A stretch of DNA of 64,000 nucleotides. Origin: Rotaria macrura. Its lineage: Eukaryota > Rotifera > Eurotatoria > Philodinida > Philodinidae. The notes under the pieces were generated by a model. That model was not told where the DNA came from. It ran no database searches and saw nothing but the letters and a program-made list of their open reading frames with translations. The position numbers were made by a program, and so were the translations under genes. Shown here one piece after another: positions 1-13,589 of this stretch (position 1 is the first letter of the stretch; every line of letters begins with the position of its first letter). Location of the stretch: assembly GCA_900239685.1 (NCBI GenBank), contig OENT01000596.1:1-64000 (forward strand), written 5' to 3'.

Positions 1-100
1 ATTGAATTGTTTCATCGTCACTAGTCCTTGCTGCCAGTGAAGCATTTTCTTCTTCAAGCCTTTGTATATATAGATGTAATAATTCGCGTTCTTTAATGAG
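1..100 (-). CDS. Partial internal exon of a coiled-coil protein running off the left edge
   Basis: On the minus strand bases 100 to 1 stay open in one frame and encode 33 residues rich in Glu, Leu, Lys and Arg. They start LIKERELLHLY and include RLEEENASLAART, with hydrophobic residues at heptad-like spacing, which suggests a coiled coil. The exon appears to start after an acceptor AG at 102-101 (minus sequence ATATAAAACAG). No donor or stop lies inside the window, so the gene continues to the left. I do not recognise the family. It could be any cytoskeletal or vesicle-tether coiled-coil protein. A chance open frame is possible because the segment is short. Confidence 0.4.
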
Positions 101-1358
101 CTGTTTTATATAATATGATTAACATGTTCAGTGAGGGCATTGTCATAGTTTAATTTCATATCACGAAAAATTCATATAATTTTTTTCGGCTTTTTTTTAT
201 TAAACCTGACAACTAAAATTGAATACGCAAGTATATGTCAGATAACAGAGCAATCGATTGTAAAAGATATAACTAAGTAAAAAAGATAGTTTACTAAGCC
301 ATTCGAACGAATGAAGCTGATGATCTACAGTATAGCATTACTAAGAAGTTGTTTGTTACTGGTCTGTATAAAACAGTTCATATAGCGTCGACTACTGCAC
401 TCACTTACCGATGCTCATACAAAAAACAACTATAACAAGTATCATTATATTTGGCGAGATGAATTCTGACTGTATTAGTTTTGAGAAAAATTCTTAATGA
501 AGCTTATAACAGTGGCAACGAATAGGCCTAAATGATAAAGGCTCGTTATCGCTGAATCAGCATCACCATTGCATTCTTGATAGTCGAGAATGCTCGGCCA
601 GTAAGCAACAATTTTTTCTGATAAGTTTTATCCATTTTCTGGACCTAATACTATCATGATCATTTTTTCCTCGTTGTCAGAAAAGATTGATTCGTCTTTA
701 GAAAGGATTAATTTCATTTATTATTAGAATACAAGTTTAAATAAATCTTATCCTTATTACAACATGAATAAATGTGTTATTTACAGAAATTTATTTATCA
801 ATCAACCATATGTTATGATATTTTTTCTAATGTTCGTAAATCAGCGTCCGAATTTCTATTCATTTCAATTGTGTGTAACGACGAAGGAAAAATAATTTTT
901 TTTGAATGTATATAGTCTTCCATTTTAAATTCGTATCTTTAGCCTTTGAACGAAACAATGTTAAAAACAGTTGACTGTTGAATAGCTCAACTTCTACACA
1001 ATAACCATGCTTTTTTTCCATTAATCGAATAATGTGCTGTAATTTTATGATTCGGTTGGATTATTCAATGAAGGAAATATTATTTTCTTTGATAAAAGAA
1101 CAAGAAAAAACACAATCGCAAAAAAACAGATGCGATGCATTGGTGATACAGGTGCGACAATCACATACTTGAAAAAAGTTTATAGAGCTGTGTTATCAAT
1201 GAAGAGATATTTCAATGGTGCTGTAATTCCTTTTTGTCTATTCATCATTATTTAAAGGTTTATTTTATAAATATCAGAAATAAAAACAAAAATGAATAAG
1301 AAACGTTTCATATTCTTAGAAACTTTGTTTTCTATTTCAGTTATTTAAGAAATTATCA
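101..1358. other. AT-rich non-coding stretch
   Basis: No open frame with recognisable protein similarity was found on either strand. If the coiled-coil exon at the left edge is real, its upstream (minus-strand) intron occupies the first part. A pyrimidine tract ending in TTTCAG at about 1335-1340 precedes the next gene and could be the acceptor of an intron in its 5' untranslated region. Confidence 0.5.
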
Positions 1359-2339
1359 ATGATGAGAATTTTCTTTCATTTTATATTCTTTATGTTATAT
1401 TATTGCCTAGTTAATTGTGATCAGCCATATTTTCCACCTCAAATCACATTTTCTGTTAACAATGGTCAAACAATAATCGCCATTGATGAAATAAATCAAC
1501 GAGCCTATCAAACAGTTAGATATAGCTCTGCTGGAGAAGAAACATCGTATGCTATGAAGCATATTCCATATTCCATACCTGATTCACCTCAATCGAAATA
1601 TTACGTTCAATTACTAGTAGATTCTTTACCTGATGGTTGCATGTATGGAACTTATTGGAAATATGGTGGTAATTCATTAAATTCCTTTCCATCGCATTGG
1701 CTCAATAGAACTTCATTCCAAATTTATAATTACATCAATTTTAAATTTCAAATGATACATTCAACAAATTCCTCCCAAGATGAAGATTATTGGTTTGCGA
1801 ATCAAACATGCCGAACTGATACTGGAAACATTTATCCGTGTGAAGAAATTTATTTTAAAAGAAATACACAAATTCCTCTTCGATTTACTCAAGTTATTCG
1901 GCGAGGTTGGAATATTATACAAAGTATAACAAATTACGATACAATATCAATAGAAAAGCCAGATGATAAATATTTTGAGTCTATTCCAAAAAATTGGTCA
2001 CTGATTTGTCGAGATGTTATGCTTGGACTATTGCTTTATCCTCAAACAACAACAATAATCTTGAATCAAACTGTAAAAATTCAAATTTGGCTTGCCACTC
2101 CTCCACATCGCATCGTCGGAAATGATACAGTACGCATTGAATGGAAATCAATGAAATGTACCGATTGTTTTACATGGACACCTGAACAATTAAATTTTAA
2201 CGATGAGAACTTTCAAGAAAAACAAATTTTAGCTGTTACTCGAGTCAAGAATTGCCCGCAAACAACTCTTATTCCTATTTTTAATGGTGGAGGGTTCGAT
2301 ATTGTTCCACCAGAAATATATCCAATCTTCATTCAATAA
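1359..2339 (+). CDS. Secreted protein of unknown function (326 aa)
   Basis: The single exon encodes 326 residues. The first ~20 (MMRIFFHFIFFMLYYCLVNC) form a strongly hydrophobic signal peptide followed by DQPYF. The mature part has several N-glycosylation sequons (for example NRT, NSS, NQT, NWS, NDT) and about nine cysteines including CTDC, consistent with a disulfide-bonded extracellular protein. No transmembrane segment follows the signal. The upstream TTTCAG suggests a spliced 5' leader. The first ATG is doubled (ATGATG), so translation may start one codon later. The stop codon lies inside a canonical AATAAA (2335-2340), implying a very short 3' end. I do not recognise the family. The open frame, signal peptide and sequons make a real gene likely. 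Confidence 0.75.
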   Translation: MMRIFFHFIFFMLYYCLVNCDQPYFPPQITFSVNNGQTIIAIDEINQRAYQTVRYSSAGEETSYAMKHIPYSIPDSPQSKYYVQLLVDSLPDGCMYGTYWKYGGNSLNSFPSHWLNRTSFQIYNYINFKFQMIHSTNSSQDEDYWFANQTCRTDTGNIYPCEEIYFKRNTQIPLRFTQVIRRGWNIIQSITNYDTISIEKPDDKYFESIPKNWSLICRDVMLGLLLYPQTTTIILNQTVKIQIWLATPPHRIVGNDTVRIEWKSMKCTDCFTWTPEQLNFNDENFQEKQILAVTRVKNCPQTTLIPIFNGGGFDIVPPEIYPIFIQ

Positions 2340-5300
2340 ATCTGCCTATAGCAACAACTATGGAAGTCTATTGATAATTATCTCTTCTATAGAAAGAGAA
2401 CAGATTACTGCTAGGAAAAAGTTTTAAAATATTTCCATTGTTCCATTTGGATGAAAATATTAAATAGGGTAGAGCCGCTCGTTTTGAAAATTAGCGGAAC
2501 GAGCGATGCATGCTTCAATTTATGAATTCCATCTAATCTATGTGTATCTTAGTAATGAAATGTGTTTATCCTAATTTATTACAAAGAGTGAAAAAGAAAG
2601 ATGAGGTGTGATTACTATATTAATTCAAGAGTATACATCGCTTGGGATGTTGTGGTTAGGTGTTTGGGATAAAGATGAGGACGGTAAAGATAATTGACCG
2701 AAGCTAAAATGACTCTACTATTTCCATTAGTTAAGTATAGATCTCGCCACATTCATAATCCGATTGTACCCAATCACCACATCAAACCCACTATGCGAGT
2801 TTTCGACATTTTGCTTTGACGAATGATCGTTACCTAGATCACGAGAGGGGGGGGGCAAAGCCTTAAGCCTTCATTATTTCTAAAAAACATAAAATTATTC
2901 CTCATAATCTTTTGTCCTATTGATGCTTGTTATATGTCAATCATTACATAGCAATTTTGGAACAAATGACGGAAAGTATGACACACAGGGCAATCCCTAC
3001 TAGCTATAAGGTAAAATAAATACAGCTAAGATGGTGTGAATGTAGACGAAGAGAAATAACTAATCCCAAATTCAAAATACATCCACTTATAATTGGTTTG
3101 AACAATGAAGAGGGCTACTTAGAACATATCCAGAATGATTCATGAGGATCATGAATCGCATGCATGGCAAATGTGATGTTTAAAGAAGACTTTTAATATT
3201 TAGACTGTTTTCAAATCAATAGATCGAAGCCCATGATATTTTACAACTTCCACATATATGAGAAATTCATTCAATAAATTCTTTATGCCCAGAATTGTTG
3301 AATATTTGAATGGTCTCAATCAACGCTAAAATACGACCGCATTTAACACTGAAGTGCAAGAGAAAACGTAGTTACGATATTTGTATGTGTGGACGTGATT
3401 CATAATGAAGAAAACAAGTTCAGGCATTATCTTTTAGATCGTTTGTTGGAGTACGGTGATGCGTTTGCTCAGTAATTTTGAAGGTATAAGATAACTCGAG
3501 ATATGTATGAAAAACAGGCTGTGTTCAGTCTCCTAAGAAGAATTTAAGTGAGAGTTAAGATTTCTGATTTCACGCAGTTTTGCATAAACGCGGACTTTAA
3601 CATGCGCATTCTGAAAAAAAAATATTGAAAGAAAACATAATCACGAAGTTATAACGAGAATGAAGAGTGAACCCTTTGAGTAGTACTGCAATTCTCAGTG
3701 TAAGATATTCACTACAGTAAAGGAGAGAAGTGAGCAGAGAAAAAAGGATGAATAGAAATCAGAGTGAGTAAGCAACTCCTATTGAACATGAGGTCAAGGC
3801 ATTTAGTCAGATAGCGTTCAATTTCTTTAACGTTGTCGATGCAATAGAAGACGATGAAAGATGGACAGTGTACTTACTTTATCACTGCAGATGTTCGACA
3901 GGAGTTTTAAAAGTGCCATTGATAAAATGCGGCGAATTAGCATAACATCTGTATTTTAAAGAATTTGTTGTTGTTTTGAATGTGATAGCGTATGAGATTT
4001 CTTATTTCTCTTAATTTATCGACTCAAAACAAACACTATGGTTTGTTTAACATTTCCTACATTGATCCATATTGAATGAAAGGATCTCTTCCTATTTCAG
4101 AACATAAGAAACCTTAAAGTAGAAATGTTTCGTGATAACTGAAGTTAGAAGAAAAAACTACCAAAAACAATTTTGTTGGTTTTGCTGCATAGCTACACGA
4201 TTAATTTTTATTCTCAGCTATAATATAACCAATGGCATAGAAAATCTCGGGACAAAACATTTGCTGAATTTTCTATCGATTACAAGTCTACATAGCAAAT
4301 AAAGAGCGGTCATTTAGAAACAGGATATGATTTGCTCTCTGAATGTATGGTTAGAATTAATGTTTGACTTCGACTGATTGGCAGAGAACAAAGATTTCAG
4401 TGGTATCAAAATAGACGTTGCAAAAAGACTAACTTGATGCATACGAGACAAGCGTTTAATTACAGTATTCGAATAGTTTGGTTTCGTGTCAGAATAACAT
4501 ATCTAAGTTAAAGCTGTTTAACTGTAAGCGACTAACTGAAAAGTCGAAAATCTACGTTTATAACAAATAAAACCTTTTCTTTTATTCTCATCTGAAGTTT
4601 CGTAACAGTTTCAGTCCTTTACTACTGTAGATCCCTGCATTTGCTGTAAATTCATGAGCCAATTTGAGCAAGGATAAAAGAAATAAAGTCAAGAGAGAGT
4701 TTTCTAAGAAGTACTCTATATGGTAGACAAAATTTGATGAAAAATAATTTTTTCTCAACTTTACTTTTGAAAATCAAAAAAGTCGGAGTCAACATAGTCA
4801 TATGTAAAACGAGGATTAAATTATATATTTTATAGAGCCAAGATCATTGTTCAAGCTTCTCCATACATGGATTTTCTATCATTTGAATATGGTCAATTTT
4901 AATCAAAATAAACGAATTGCTTGTATGTAAAAATGCTATTCATAGATCTCCCCTGTAATTAGTCAAGTATTTTCTTCTAGATAATTAGTTTCAAGTCTGA
5001 AATTAATTCTGAATATAAATATGGAAAGAGCACCGAATTCTGCTAGTGAGTGATCGATTTTAATTATCTACACTAACTAGTAAGTGATAAGCAATTCAAG
5101 TGTAACTGGCCACGTTTAGTTATGATTATAAATACTTAGAAAAGGGACGAATTAAATCTATTAAACGATAACTAGCGATCATTAATGAATATCCAAATTA
5201 CTAAAAGTAGTTATCACTTTTCTTCATTAAGTTTTTTTCAGAATTATCTAAAATGTGGATTGAAATTCTTCCTTACTGTTCTTTTATTTAATTAGGACTA

Positions 5301-6281
5301 TTAATTTATGGAGCTTTGAAGTTGAAAAACAAAACATTCAATCACCATTTTATCCTTAAGAAGACAGTCCAATAGATAATCACGCGTACTTTTTTAATCT
5401 AATTACGATGGATACGTATATATAAGCTATTCTAATTGTATTCTTGGTCTAACTATTTTCAATTTTATGAATTAAATTTCAATTAATGTACTGATCTTCT
5501 TTATAGATTTGGAATATGAACATCTTCCACTAATAATGATGATGATAAATAAAAGGATTATTAACGATTCTAAGATAGTGCAAGAATTAATTTAATTTTA
5601 TATGATTGTTCAATGAAAATTTCATATTCTATTGTCAATAAAGATTATAATCATTGGTATTCTTTTCCACATATCTTATATAAGTATTGAAGTATGAATT
5701 CAAAATGTTACCAATCTATCTTTTATTTTCCAAGACATTTGAGTTAATGATTGCTTTATCTAACAGTTTCTTGAGTTTTTGAATTCCTGTTCGCTTTTTC
5801 TTGAAGAATGAATAGAGCGATATATATACGTACACTACAATGTTCTTGTATGTTTTCTCGATAAAAAGTTTTTCCAATGCTCTATGTCCATCATTACTAG
5901 TGTGAGGACACTTTGCCAACGATTTTCAATTGTGAAAATTGATTTCTGAAACTTTATGACGTAGATTCTTTGATGCATCTAGCCGGTTTTGAAGCTTTAG
6001 TAATAAACCGGATAAGGTGCACACGAAAATTCTAATTGGAGGCGCTCAAAAGCGTACCAAGAGTCTTTGTCTGTTGAGAGTTCGATCATATCTGCAAACT
6101 AAGTTACGTACACTATTTTGAATGACTTCAACAAAATATACATGTTGAAAGCAAAACGTTTTCCCAAAACATCCTTTATTATATGATCATTTATTCATCG
6201 ACAGATGCTAGTTTATTCTAGAAAATATTTTTTGTTTTTGTAATTCAAAAAACATATTCAGTAAAACCGAAGAAACCTAAT
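2340..6281. other. Long AT-rich intergenic region
   Basis: Nearly 4 kb with only short open frames of low-complexity composition and no family resemblance. There is a run of nine G at about 2847-2855. The 67-codon minus frame at 5716-5919 shows no conserved features. Nothing functional is supported apart from the 3' flanks of the neighbouring genes. Confidence 0.5.
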
Positions 6282-9200
6282 TCATTTTGGTAATGGCAGT
6301 GCTGGAATAACTTTTCCAGTGCATTTTCCAAAGCCTATTTTAAAGCCATCGCCTTGATAAAAACCTAGAAAATAATCTTGTTTTCTATGACTACATACTT
6401 CAGTTAGATTTTTTACCAGTCATAGTGATTGTATCGCCATCTTCAATAAATTTTCTTGTTACATTTTCATCCAACTCTAGAGTTTTTGATCCACGCCATG
6501 ATAGCTCAAGCATTGATCCATATGAATCAGGTGTTGGACCACTGATCGTACCTGTTGCAATCAAATCACCTGGTCTTAAATTGCAACCTGTCATTGTATG
6601 ATGAACAAGCATTTGTTTCAAACTCCAATACAGATACTAATTGAATCATTAGCAAAGTTAAAGTTAAGAATCAGTGCGAGACCCTACCACTGGCCTTACC
6701 TTCAAGTTAGATTTACAAATCGTGTATTCTTTTGAAGAACTATGTGCTATAAGAAAACAACCTTATCCCGAGATTACGTAAGAAGAAAAATTACTCTTAC
6801 GTGTTACGGTTACTTGTAAATCAATATTGAATGCACTTGGTTCTTGTCGAGTTAAATAAGATAACGGTTTTGGATCCTTGAATATTTTAATATCGAATTT
6901 TCGTGGGTCGAAACAAAAATTCTTACCTGTGTTGGTCCATCGCATGAGGCACATTTCAATGCATCCATAGTCACTATCCATGGTGAAATAGTCGTACCAA
7001 AATTTTTTCCATTGAATGGACCTAATGGGACGTATTCCCATTTTTGAATATCACGTGCTGACCAATCATTCATTATTACAACACCGAACATGTAATCATC
7101 AGCGTTATCCATCGTAATCGGTTCTCCCTGTCGATTACCTTGACCACCAACAAAAAATGCCATTTCAAGTTCAAAGTCAAGTAATTTACAATTTCCAAAT
7201 GTTGGCGGTTTACCTATATTATGTAATGAAGCGTACTTAATAATCTAATTTATACAAACTAACTTTCATCAGGACATGTTTGTCCATTGGGTCGACGAAT
7301 ATCGGTTCCTGATATAACTATTGATGAAGCTCGTCCATGATATCCAACAGGTAAATGTAACCAATTTGGATTGAGAGCATTGTCTTTTCCACGAAACATG
7401 ATTCCAACATTCGTCGCATGTTCTCTTGAACAATAGAAATCCGTATAGTCACCTTAAATACAAAGAATATTTCGATTAATATTGTAAACGAAACATCCAA
7501 TGGAATGAAGAAGATTTTTTTAATGTAATCTACAAAGCAGCTTAGATCAATTTATTTCACCTATTTGTGCAGGTAGATGCATAGTAGCCTCGTTCTGCTC
7601 GACGAAAGCTCTAGATATTATTTTTCATAGATTTATGCATGAAGATTGAAGACAAAAGTGTTAAATTATTATCATACTTGTTTCGCAATTCATTGTTATC
7701 TTTTAAAATTGTACAACCATCGGATAAAAGTTCTTGTAATCGTTGTCGAGCTTCTATCCAAGCTGGTTTACCAAGTGACATGAATTTATTCAGCGTTATC
7801 TAAATAAAAGGATAGTTAATAAGATCTTTTCAAGATTATAAATTGAAGCACGATGTACCAAGCATACCTGACTACATGAAAACTAGTTTATGGGATATAT
7901 TTTACGACGCATTCCTTCATCATCAATGACCATCATGATTTTCAGTGCATGATAGTATATGACAGATAGTTTTTGTCAGTCTCTAAGTGGGAAAGGGAAG
8001 CCAAGGTACACATTTTTGACCTCTGCATCATGATACTTAGTTTACGACGTAGTCTGAGAATTAAATCAGGTCTTTTCTATGTGATAAAAAATAAATAAAA
8101 TGTTCATGTCTCTCTCACACACTACTAGAATTTTGTCAATGTTACAATATGCTGTACACATAACCAGTGACACTTTACAAAAGGACTATATAAATTGGAA
8201 TAAAAATAATCGCTTCTTTACAATGGAATATACTACTGATTAAAGAAGCAAACAATCGTAGATTAGCTAGAAAAAATCTATCTCAGTCGAAACCATCTTT
8301 TCTTTCTTTCTTTCATCCAACTGCTCCCTTCAACAACGAGTGCCGCAAATAGTACGAAATGCCGATAGATGCTCATGAGCCATTCTCAACTTTTCTCGTC
8401 TTTTGTGAGCCACAACTACCTGTAGACTACTACAGATACGACTTGTCTTATGAGCTGTGCAGTTCTTTGGTGAAATATGATTATGAGTCGGCGTTGAACC
8501 CAAAGTGAAAAAAATAGAGCTCATAACTTCACAAAACTCCACAGTTAAGGCCTCAGTAGCTTTCTCTCCGTTCATTTCTGTAAGAAGACAGTTACTTAGA
8601 TCTAACAAGCTAGCTTCGAAAATCACTTCAAATATAGCGTATGCTTCTCGGTGTAAATAGAGAGATTTAATCTCCTTGAAAGCGTCTGGCTAGTTTGTCT
8701 GACATCCTGCTTTTTGATCTCGTAATGACCCACCATTTAACCGATCAGATTTCCTAAATGGAATGGCACGAGTGTAGTAGCCTCTTATTTTAATTCTTTA
8801 GGGATTCCAATAAAAGCTAATTTTTATCATTTATGAAATATTCATCGGACAAAGAAATTCGGAGTCGACTGTACATTTGATTAGCATCAAACGACAAGTT
8901 TACGTCATTATTATGTTTTGTTCAAAATATCTTGTATAAATCATACTAGATGAAATCAATGATAAAACGTCATTCTTTGTTTTTTTTGCTTATGAGACAT
9001 GTTAGCGAACTATAGTTTCATAAAATATAGTAGGGTTTTTCTGATGCAGATGCGCTCAATGAAAACAGCCATTTATACTCTAAAATGAATCCGAAATGCA
9101 AAAGCGATGCGTTTAATCAGTCTTCAAAAAGGAAAACGTGCGAACGGTTAACAAAGAAGTCGAAACTATTCGGTATGAGAAAACTTCTCTTCACAAGCTG

Positions 9201-9565
9201 CTATACCAGCCAATTATATGAATCCTAGACTAGTCCGATAGTTCATCATTACTGATTGTAAAACGTATCCGCATTATTTCCGAAAATGTAAAAATCTCTC
9301 AATCCCAAATTATGCTTACCTCCTCGAATACATATTGTTTTTCATTCAAGGATGGTCCATCAAATAAACGTTTAATAACCGATAAATCCAATATTTTAGT
9401 TCCAATCGCAACACCAATTCTCGGTTTTATCTACATAATTGGATTCAATCATAATTAAAAATAGAAGGCAAACATTTTACTTACATTATCAATTGTTGAA
9501 AATACTCCATACGGTAAATTTTGAAGAGAAAAATGAGAATCAGCATTCACTTCGATAAAAGACAT
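6282..9565 (-). CDS. FAH: Fumarylacetoacetase (fumarylacetoacetate hydrolase), 10 exons
   Basis: This enzyme catalyses the last step of tyrosine catabolism: it hydrolyses 4-fumarylacetoacetate to fumarate and acetoacetate in the cytosol. My exon model on the minus strand is 9565-9485, 9430-9320, 7799-7678, 7610-7561, 7452-7264, 7213-6927, 6876-6801, 6746-6700, 6636-6417 and 6364-6282. It totals 1266 nt (421 aa; human enzyme 419), with GT..AG at every junction and no internal stop. Family motifs are present in order: GDYTDFY...[13 protein letters not shown] (metal Asp, catalytic His, Arg), [14 protein letters not shown] (metal Glu pair), [20 protein letters not shown] (Asp, Gln), [11 protein letters not shown] (Lys, Thr), and [17 protein letters not shown] near the C-terminus. 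The start gives [20 protein letters not shown], like other FAH N-termini. Most introns are 50-108 nt, but the second is 1520 nt. The gene looks intact and functional. Confidence 0.96.
7800..9319 (-). other. Unusually long intron 2 of fumarylacetoacetase
   Basis: All other introns of this gene are 50-108 nt, whereas this one is 1520 nt, so inserted DNA is likely. It contains a 98-codon minus-strand frame (8626-8330) with several Cys and His residues and no recognised family. No terminal repeats or target duplications were obvious by eye. Confidence 0.6.
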
Positions 9566-10108
9566 CTAGAATAAGATTTGGAATAATTAACATATTTAAA
9601 ATCATTCTCAAATGCTTTTTCTAAGAATTCACTCGATCACTGCTTTAAAAACTTCGTTGTTATGTATTGAAAAGTAGTTTCTGAAAAGAAAACTAAGTCA
9701 AAATTTAAGAGTTGCCTATGAATTCGAAAACAGTGATTTAAGATACACACAGCATGAGTGAAAATCTGAAACTAATACTTTGGTTCATAAAAGAAAAACA
9801 AGCAGGAATGCGCACATAAAGTTAACAAGAACATTCAGCTAACTCTAAAGACATGTCAGTAAAATTATTTTGAACCAGAATAACGTCTAGATCAAATTCT
9901 TCGCTTTCAAATAGAAATACTCGACACAAGTACAATGACATGTCATCCTTTTCTCCTTTCATAATACCCAGGAGATTCATATATTCCGATAATCGGATTC
10001 TGGGCACAGAATGACACTCGGATACTACTGTAGAAGTTTTGCCAACCTCTGTGAATATCTCCATGTACTAATTAGTGGCTATCAATTAATAAAATAGGTT
10101 TATAGTGT

Positions 10109-10200
10109 CAGACCTGACTGTAGCTCCATTTAGTGGAATCTGATCGGACACTGTCGGTCGATCGGATCCGATAAGATCCGGTCGGATTCATCCGCCTGGG
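10109..10200. repeat. Repeat remnant with reiterated CGGAT words and a CTGGG end
   Basis: This short segment is much more GC-rich than its flanks. It repeats the words CGGAT, GATCGG and GATCCG several times in both orientations and ends in CGCCTGGGTA. That resembles the right ends of the foldback elements near 15.8-15.9 kb (GCCCTGGGTA, CAGCTGGGTA). It may be one arm of a decayed non-autonomous element. No matching left end was found. Confidence 0.35.
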
Positions 10201-13200
10201 TATCTAAAATTAAAAACTTGTTTTCGCTAACTCATACGGAACATTTACTAGAATCCATACATAATAACTAAAATCTGATGAATAATCTTCAACATTAATC
10301 TAAACAAAAATACGGTTACAACTATTCCTACGATCTCAAATTTTTTATTGAATCGAAACTAACTTAATTTTTCAGCTAGATGAGACACTCACAAACTAGC
10401 ACGTCAGTTATGTAAAACGCAAAACCAAAAGATGTATCAACCTATTTCAATCTTAGGATGATGATTAAAACGTGAAAAGTAGTATAGATGGTATTTTTGT
10501 AATCAAGTGGATCAGAATATCAAGACTTATTCCTAACCATTTCTAATATTTCATAAATGCCCCAAGAATGTGAGCCAATTCAGAGAAAAATCCGTCTAGT
10601 AAATGGTAATGATGACTGATTTACTTGCTATTCTAGAATCCTACAAAAATGAATCTGGTTATTTTTTGTCTTACAATAGCCTTCTTCAGAAATACTCACT
10701 CTATCCAGATTTTTATTTTCACATAGCTCGACAAATAATGACGATCAAAATTTTATCCACAAATCGTACTATGACGTTTTGTTTGCATCAATCTACTAAT
10801 CTGATTTTGACAAAAAAATGCAATAAAACGGATTGACTTGATGAATGCTTGAGGATCATAACTTATGCTTTGCATGGTTGAAAATTTCCTAAAGATTTAC
10901 AACTGAGATAAAAAGTAATTGGATGAGACTATGCATTTTTTGAATATGAAAATTTGCGTAGATATTCTATCGGAAGAAAATAAACTCACTGCAAAAATTG
11001 TTCAACAGTCTATTTGTAGAGATTGCCTTTCAACTTACGCTTTTTCAGGCGTTAGAGTAAAATTTTTCTATTGTCAGATGTTACTTTTCACGTCTGAGCA
11101 TTAGCAATCACATTAAAGTCTACACAAATAGATTTCTCACGGGCTGTCAATAAGCATTTGTGATGCTGAATCCGCCACGGCCTTCGTGTAATTGAATGCC
11201 CAGTAATGAAATATTTTTAAATCGATTCAGAATACTGATAAAAACGGATCAAAAGGAGCCCATTCAAATATACATCATCGTGCATGCTTAAAATACTTCG
11301 TAAGAAAAACTCATCATCCAGTTTATACTGTTTCTTATCTATGAGTGACTTACATAAATAAACAAAGGCTTCGACAAATGAATTATGAATCCACAAAATA
11401 CTGTACGGATGAAGCGAAAGAAATATTATATATTAGAGGTCCAACACTTTGAAACGTGATTTTGTTTTTCATAATTTTCCTTCGAAGTTAGTACTCATTT
11501 AAAAGGTATAACTATCAAATCATCCATGTCAGTAGAAGATGTACCTCTCTAATGTAGACACATTGCATCATAGAAACTGGTTCATGCAACTAAAGATGTC
11601 TCTATAGCAGTACCTATACCAATGTTACCTGCTTTCTTTACAATGTTTGATTTTCACAAAAAAACAGTAGTTTATAGTTATCATGTAAAAAATTCGAAGT
11701 TTACTCTATGTTTATTTTCTGATACAATATCTTCATATATCGAACGATTCTTTTTACGTAGATCGGAATGAATAGAATCATAAACGATGTAATAAAAATC
11801 CAGGGAGTCACATAAGCCCACTTATATACAGCTTGTATTATCTACAATGACTCTTTCCATAACTATACTTAACGTTTACCTCTTAACTATATCAATCATG
11901 CATACGACTAAATAGTATTTGAAACTTTGCTCGCTGTTATTCGAAGCATGCCCACCTGTTATTAAAGTTACCAAACGAGTTATGTATATACATAAATTAT
12001 CAAAATTAGTTGCACCCTGTCGATTTAACTATTTTATGGGAACGCTGAATCCATCATCTGACTTGTTAAAATGAGTGAATTACAATGAGCTACAGTCATT
12101 GCGAATGTGATTCGATAAAATGCGATTGCTTTAAATGTGGCATTTTGATTATTGATACAAACTGCCAATTGTTAACGAGCAATATTTATCTGAAAACTAT
12201 TTTTTCTAATACGTACATTATTATTTAAAACTCACAACTGATTCAGAGCTTCCGGAAACTTTTGGCGTATTTAGACACTATTAACCTAGGAATTTCATAC
12301 AGAAATGATCAAGGAGAAAAATAATTACACATTATCTATCAACAAGAAGTTTAACTTCATGCTGCTGAATTTCCGTAATAAAACATGAAGATAGTTTGCT
12401 TCATATCGAAGAGGCATGGATTGTTATGCGACAATAAGTTTAAATTTAGTTCGTAAAGATACTAAATGAAGAAAAGAACTCACGAAAACTCTGCAGTTCA
12501 GTGTACTCCTAGACTATACCAAGATCATATTTGAGAACTCTTTCGTCAATTCTAGTCTACTACACTGCTGTCTTTTGATGTACTACCCAAAGACCGATCA
12601 CTTACATTTATCGGACAATAAAACCCGCAGTAGACCATAGGACCAGTCGATGAAGAAATAATTCACCCACGTAAGGTCATACGTCTTGAGGAGAAATGAA
12701 ACTGAACGAATAAATATACATATAGATATCTATCATTTACTAATTTTCAAGATATAGTAGATTCAAGCAGAAGTCATTGTTTTATAGAGCGAAATCCTAT
12801 AACAAAGAGAAATGGAAACCGAAAGCAATACAATTAACTTCTCCTAATGTCTTTTCAGTTTTTGTCTGATGTCACGTAGCTGTTCGTTAAAATGATGGAA
12901 AGAAATACATACGTATTTGTAAATATAATTTGGTTTAAAGATTCATTTATTGTTTTTTGATAATCAAATGTCTACGAATAATTATACGACTATTTTCTTT
13001 TTTAATTCATGATGAGTTAGATAGTTTTTTTTCCGTGTCCACAGTTTTATTTTAGTCTTTGAAGTTGATATATCAAAGAAAAACATCATTTCAACACTAT
13101 TCGATGTTAATTTTTCAAGTAGAACTAAAATCTGAACCTTCCAATTTTGCTTTTCGTCTCTAACGTGAAGATTTTTCGGTAAAATTTACCGGGTAAATAG

Positions 13201-13589
13201 TAATGATAGAGCTTTTTGTATCTGAATTTGAAATTATAATTCTAGAGCTTTTCTTCCATTTCGAAAATGTAGACTTGTAACTCCACAGTTGCTCAAACAT
13301 TGCTAAAGGTTTATCTCTCGTATTTAATAAAGAATTCAAATCTCTTTTCTTAGTTCATTCTACGGTCAACCCAGATACATGACTTGACATAAATTCATCA
13401 TGAAATAAACCAAAGTAATGCATCACACAGCTTACAAAAATTTAATAAACTGCTATACAAGGAGTTTAAAATATTGCAGGAAAAAATTATCGTTTCTCTA
13501 TATAGTAACCTCAACCTTAAACTTTCATAATATTTTCTCGTTTTTAATTAATTAATAGTTCATAAAATCATTGTACATGTCATGCATAC

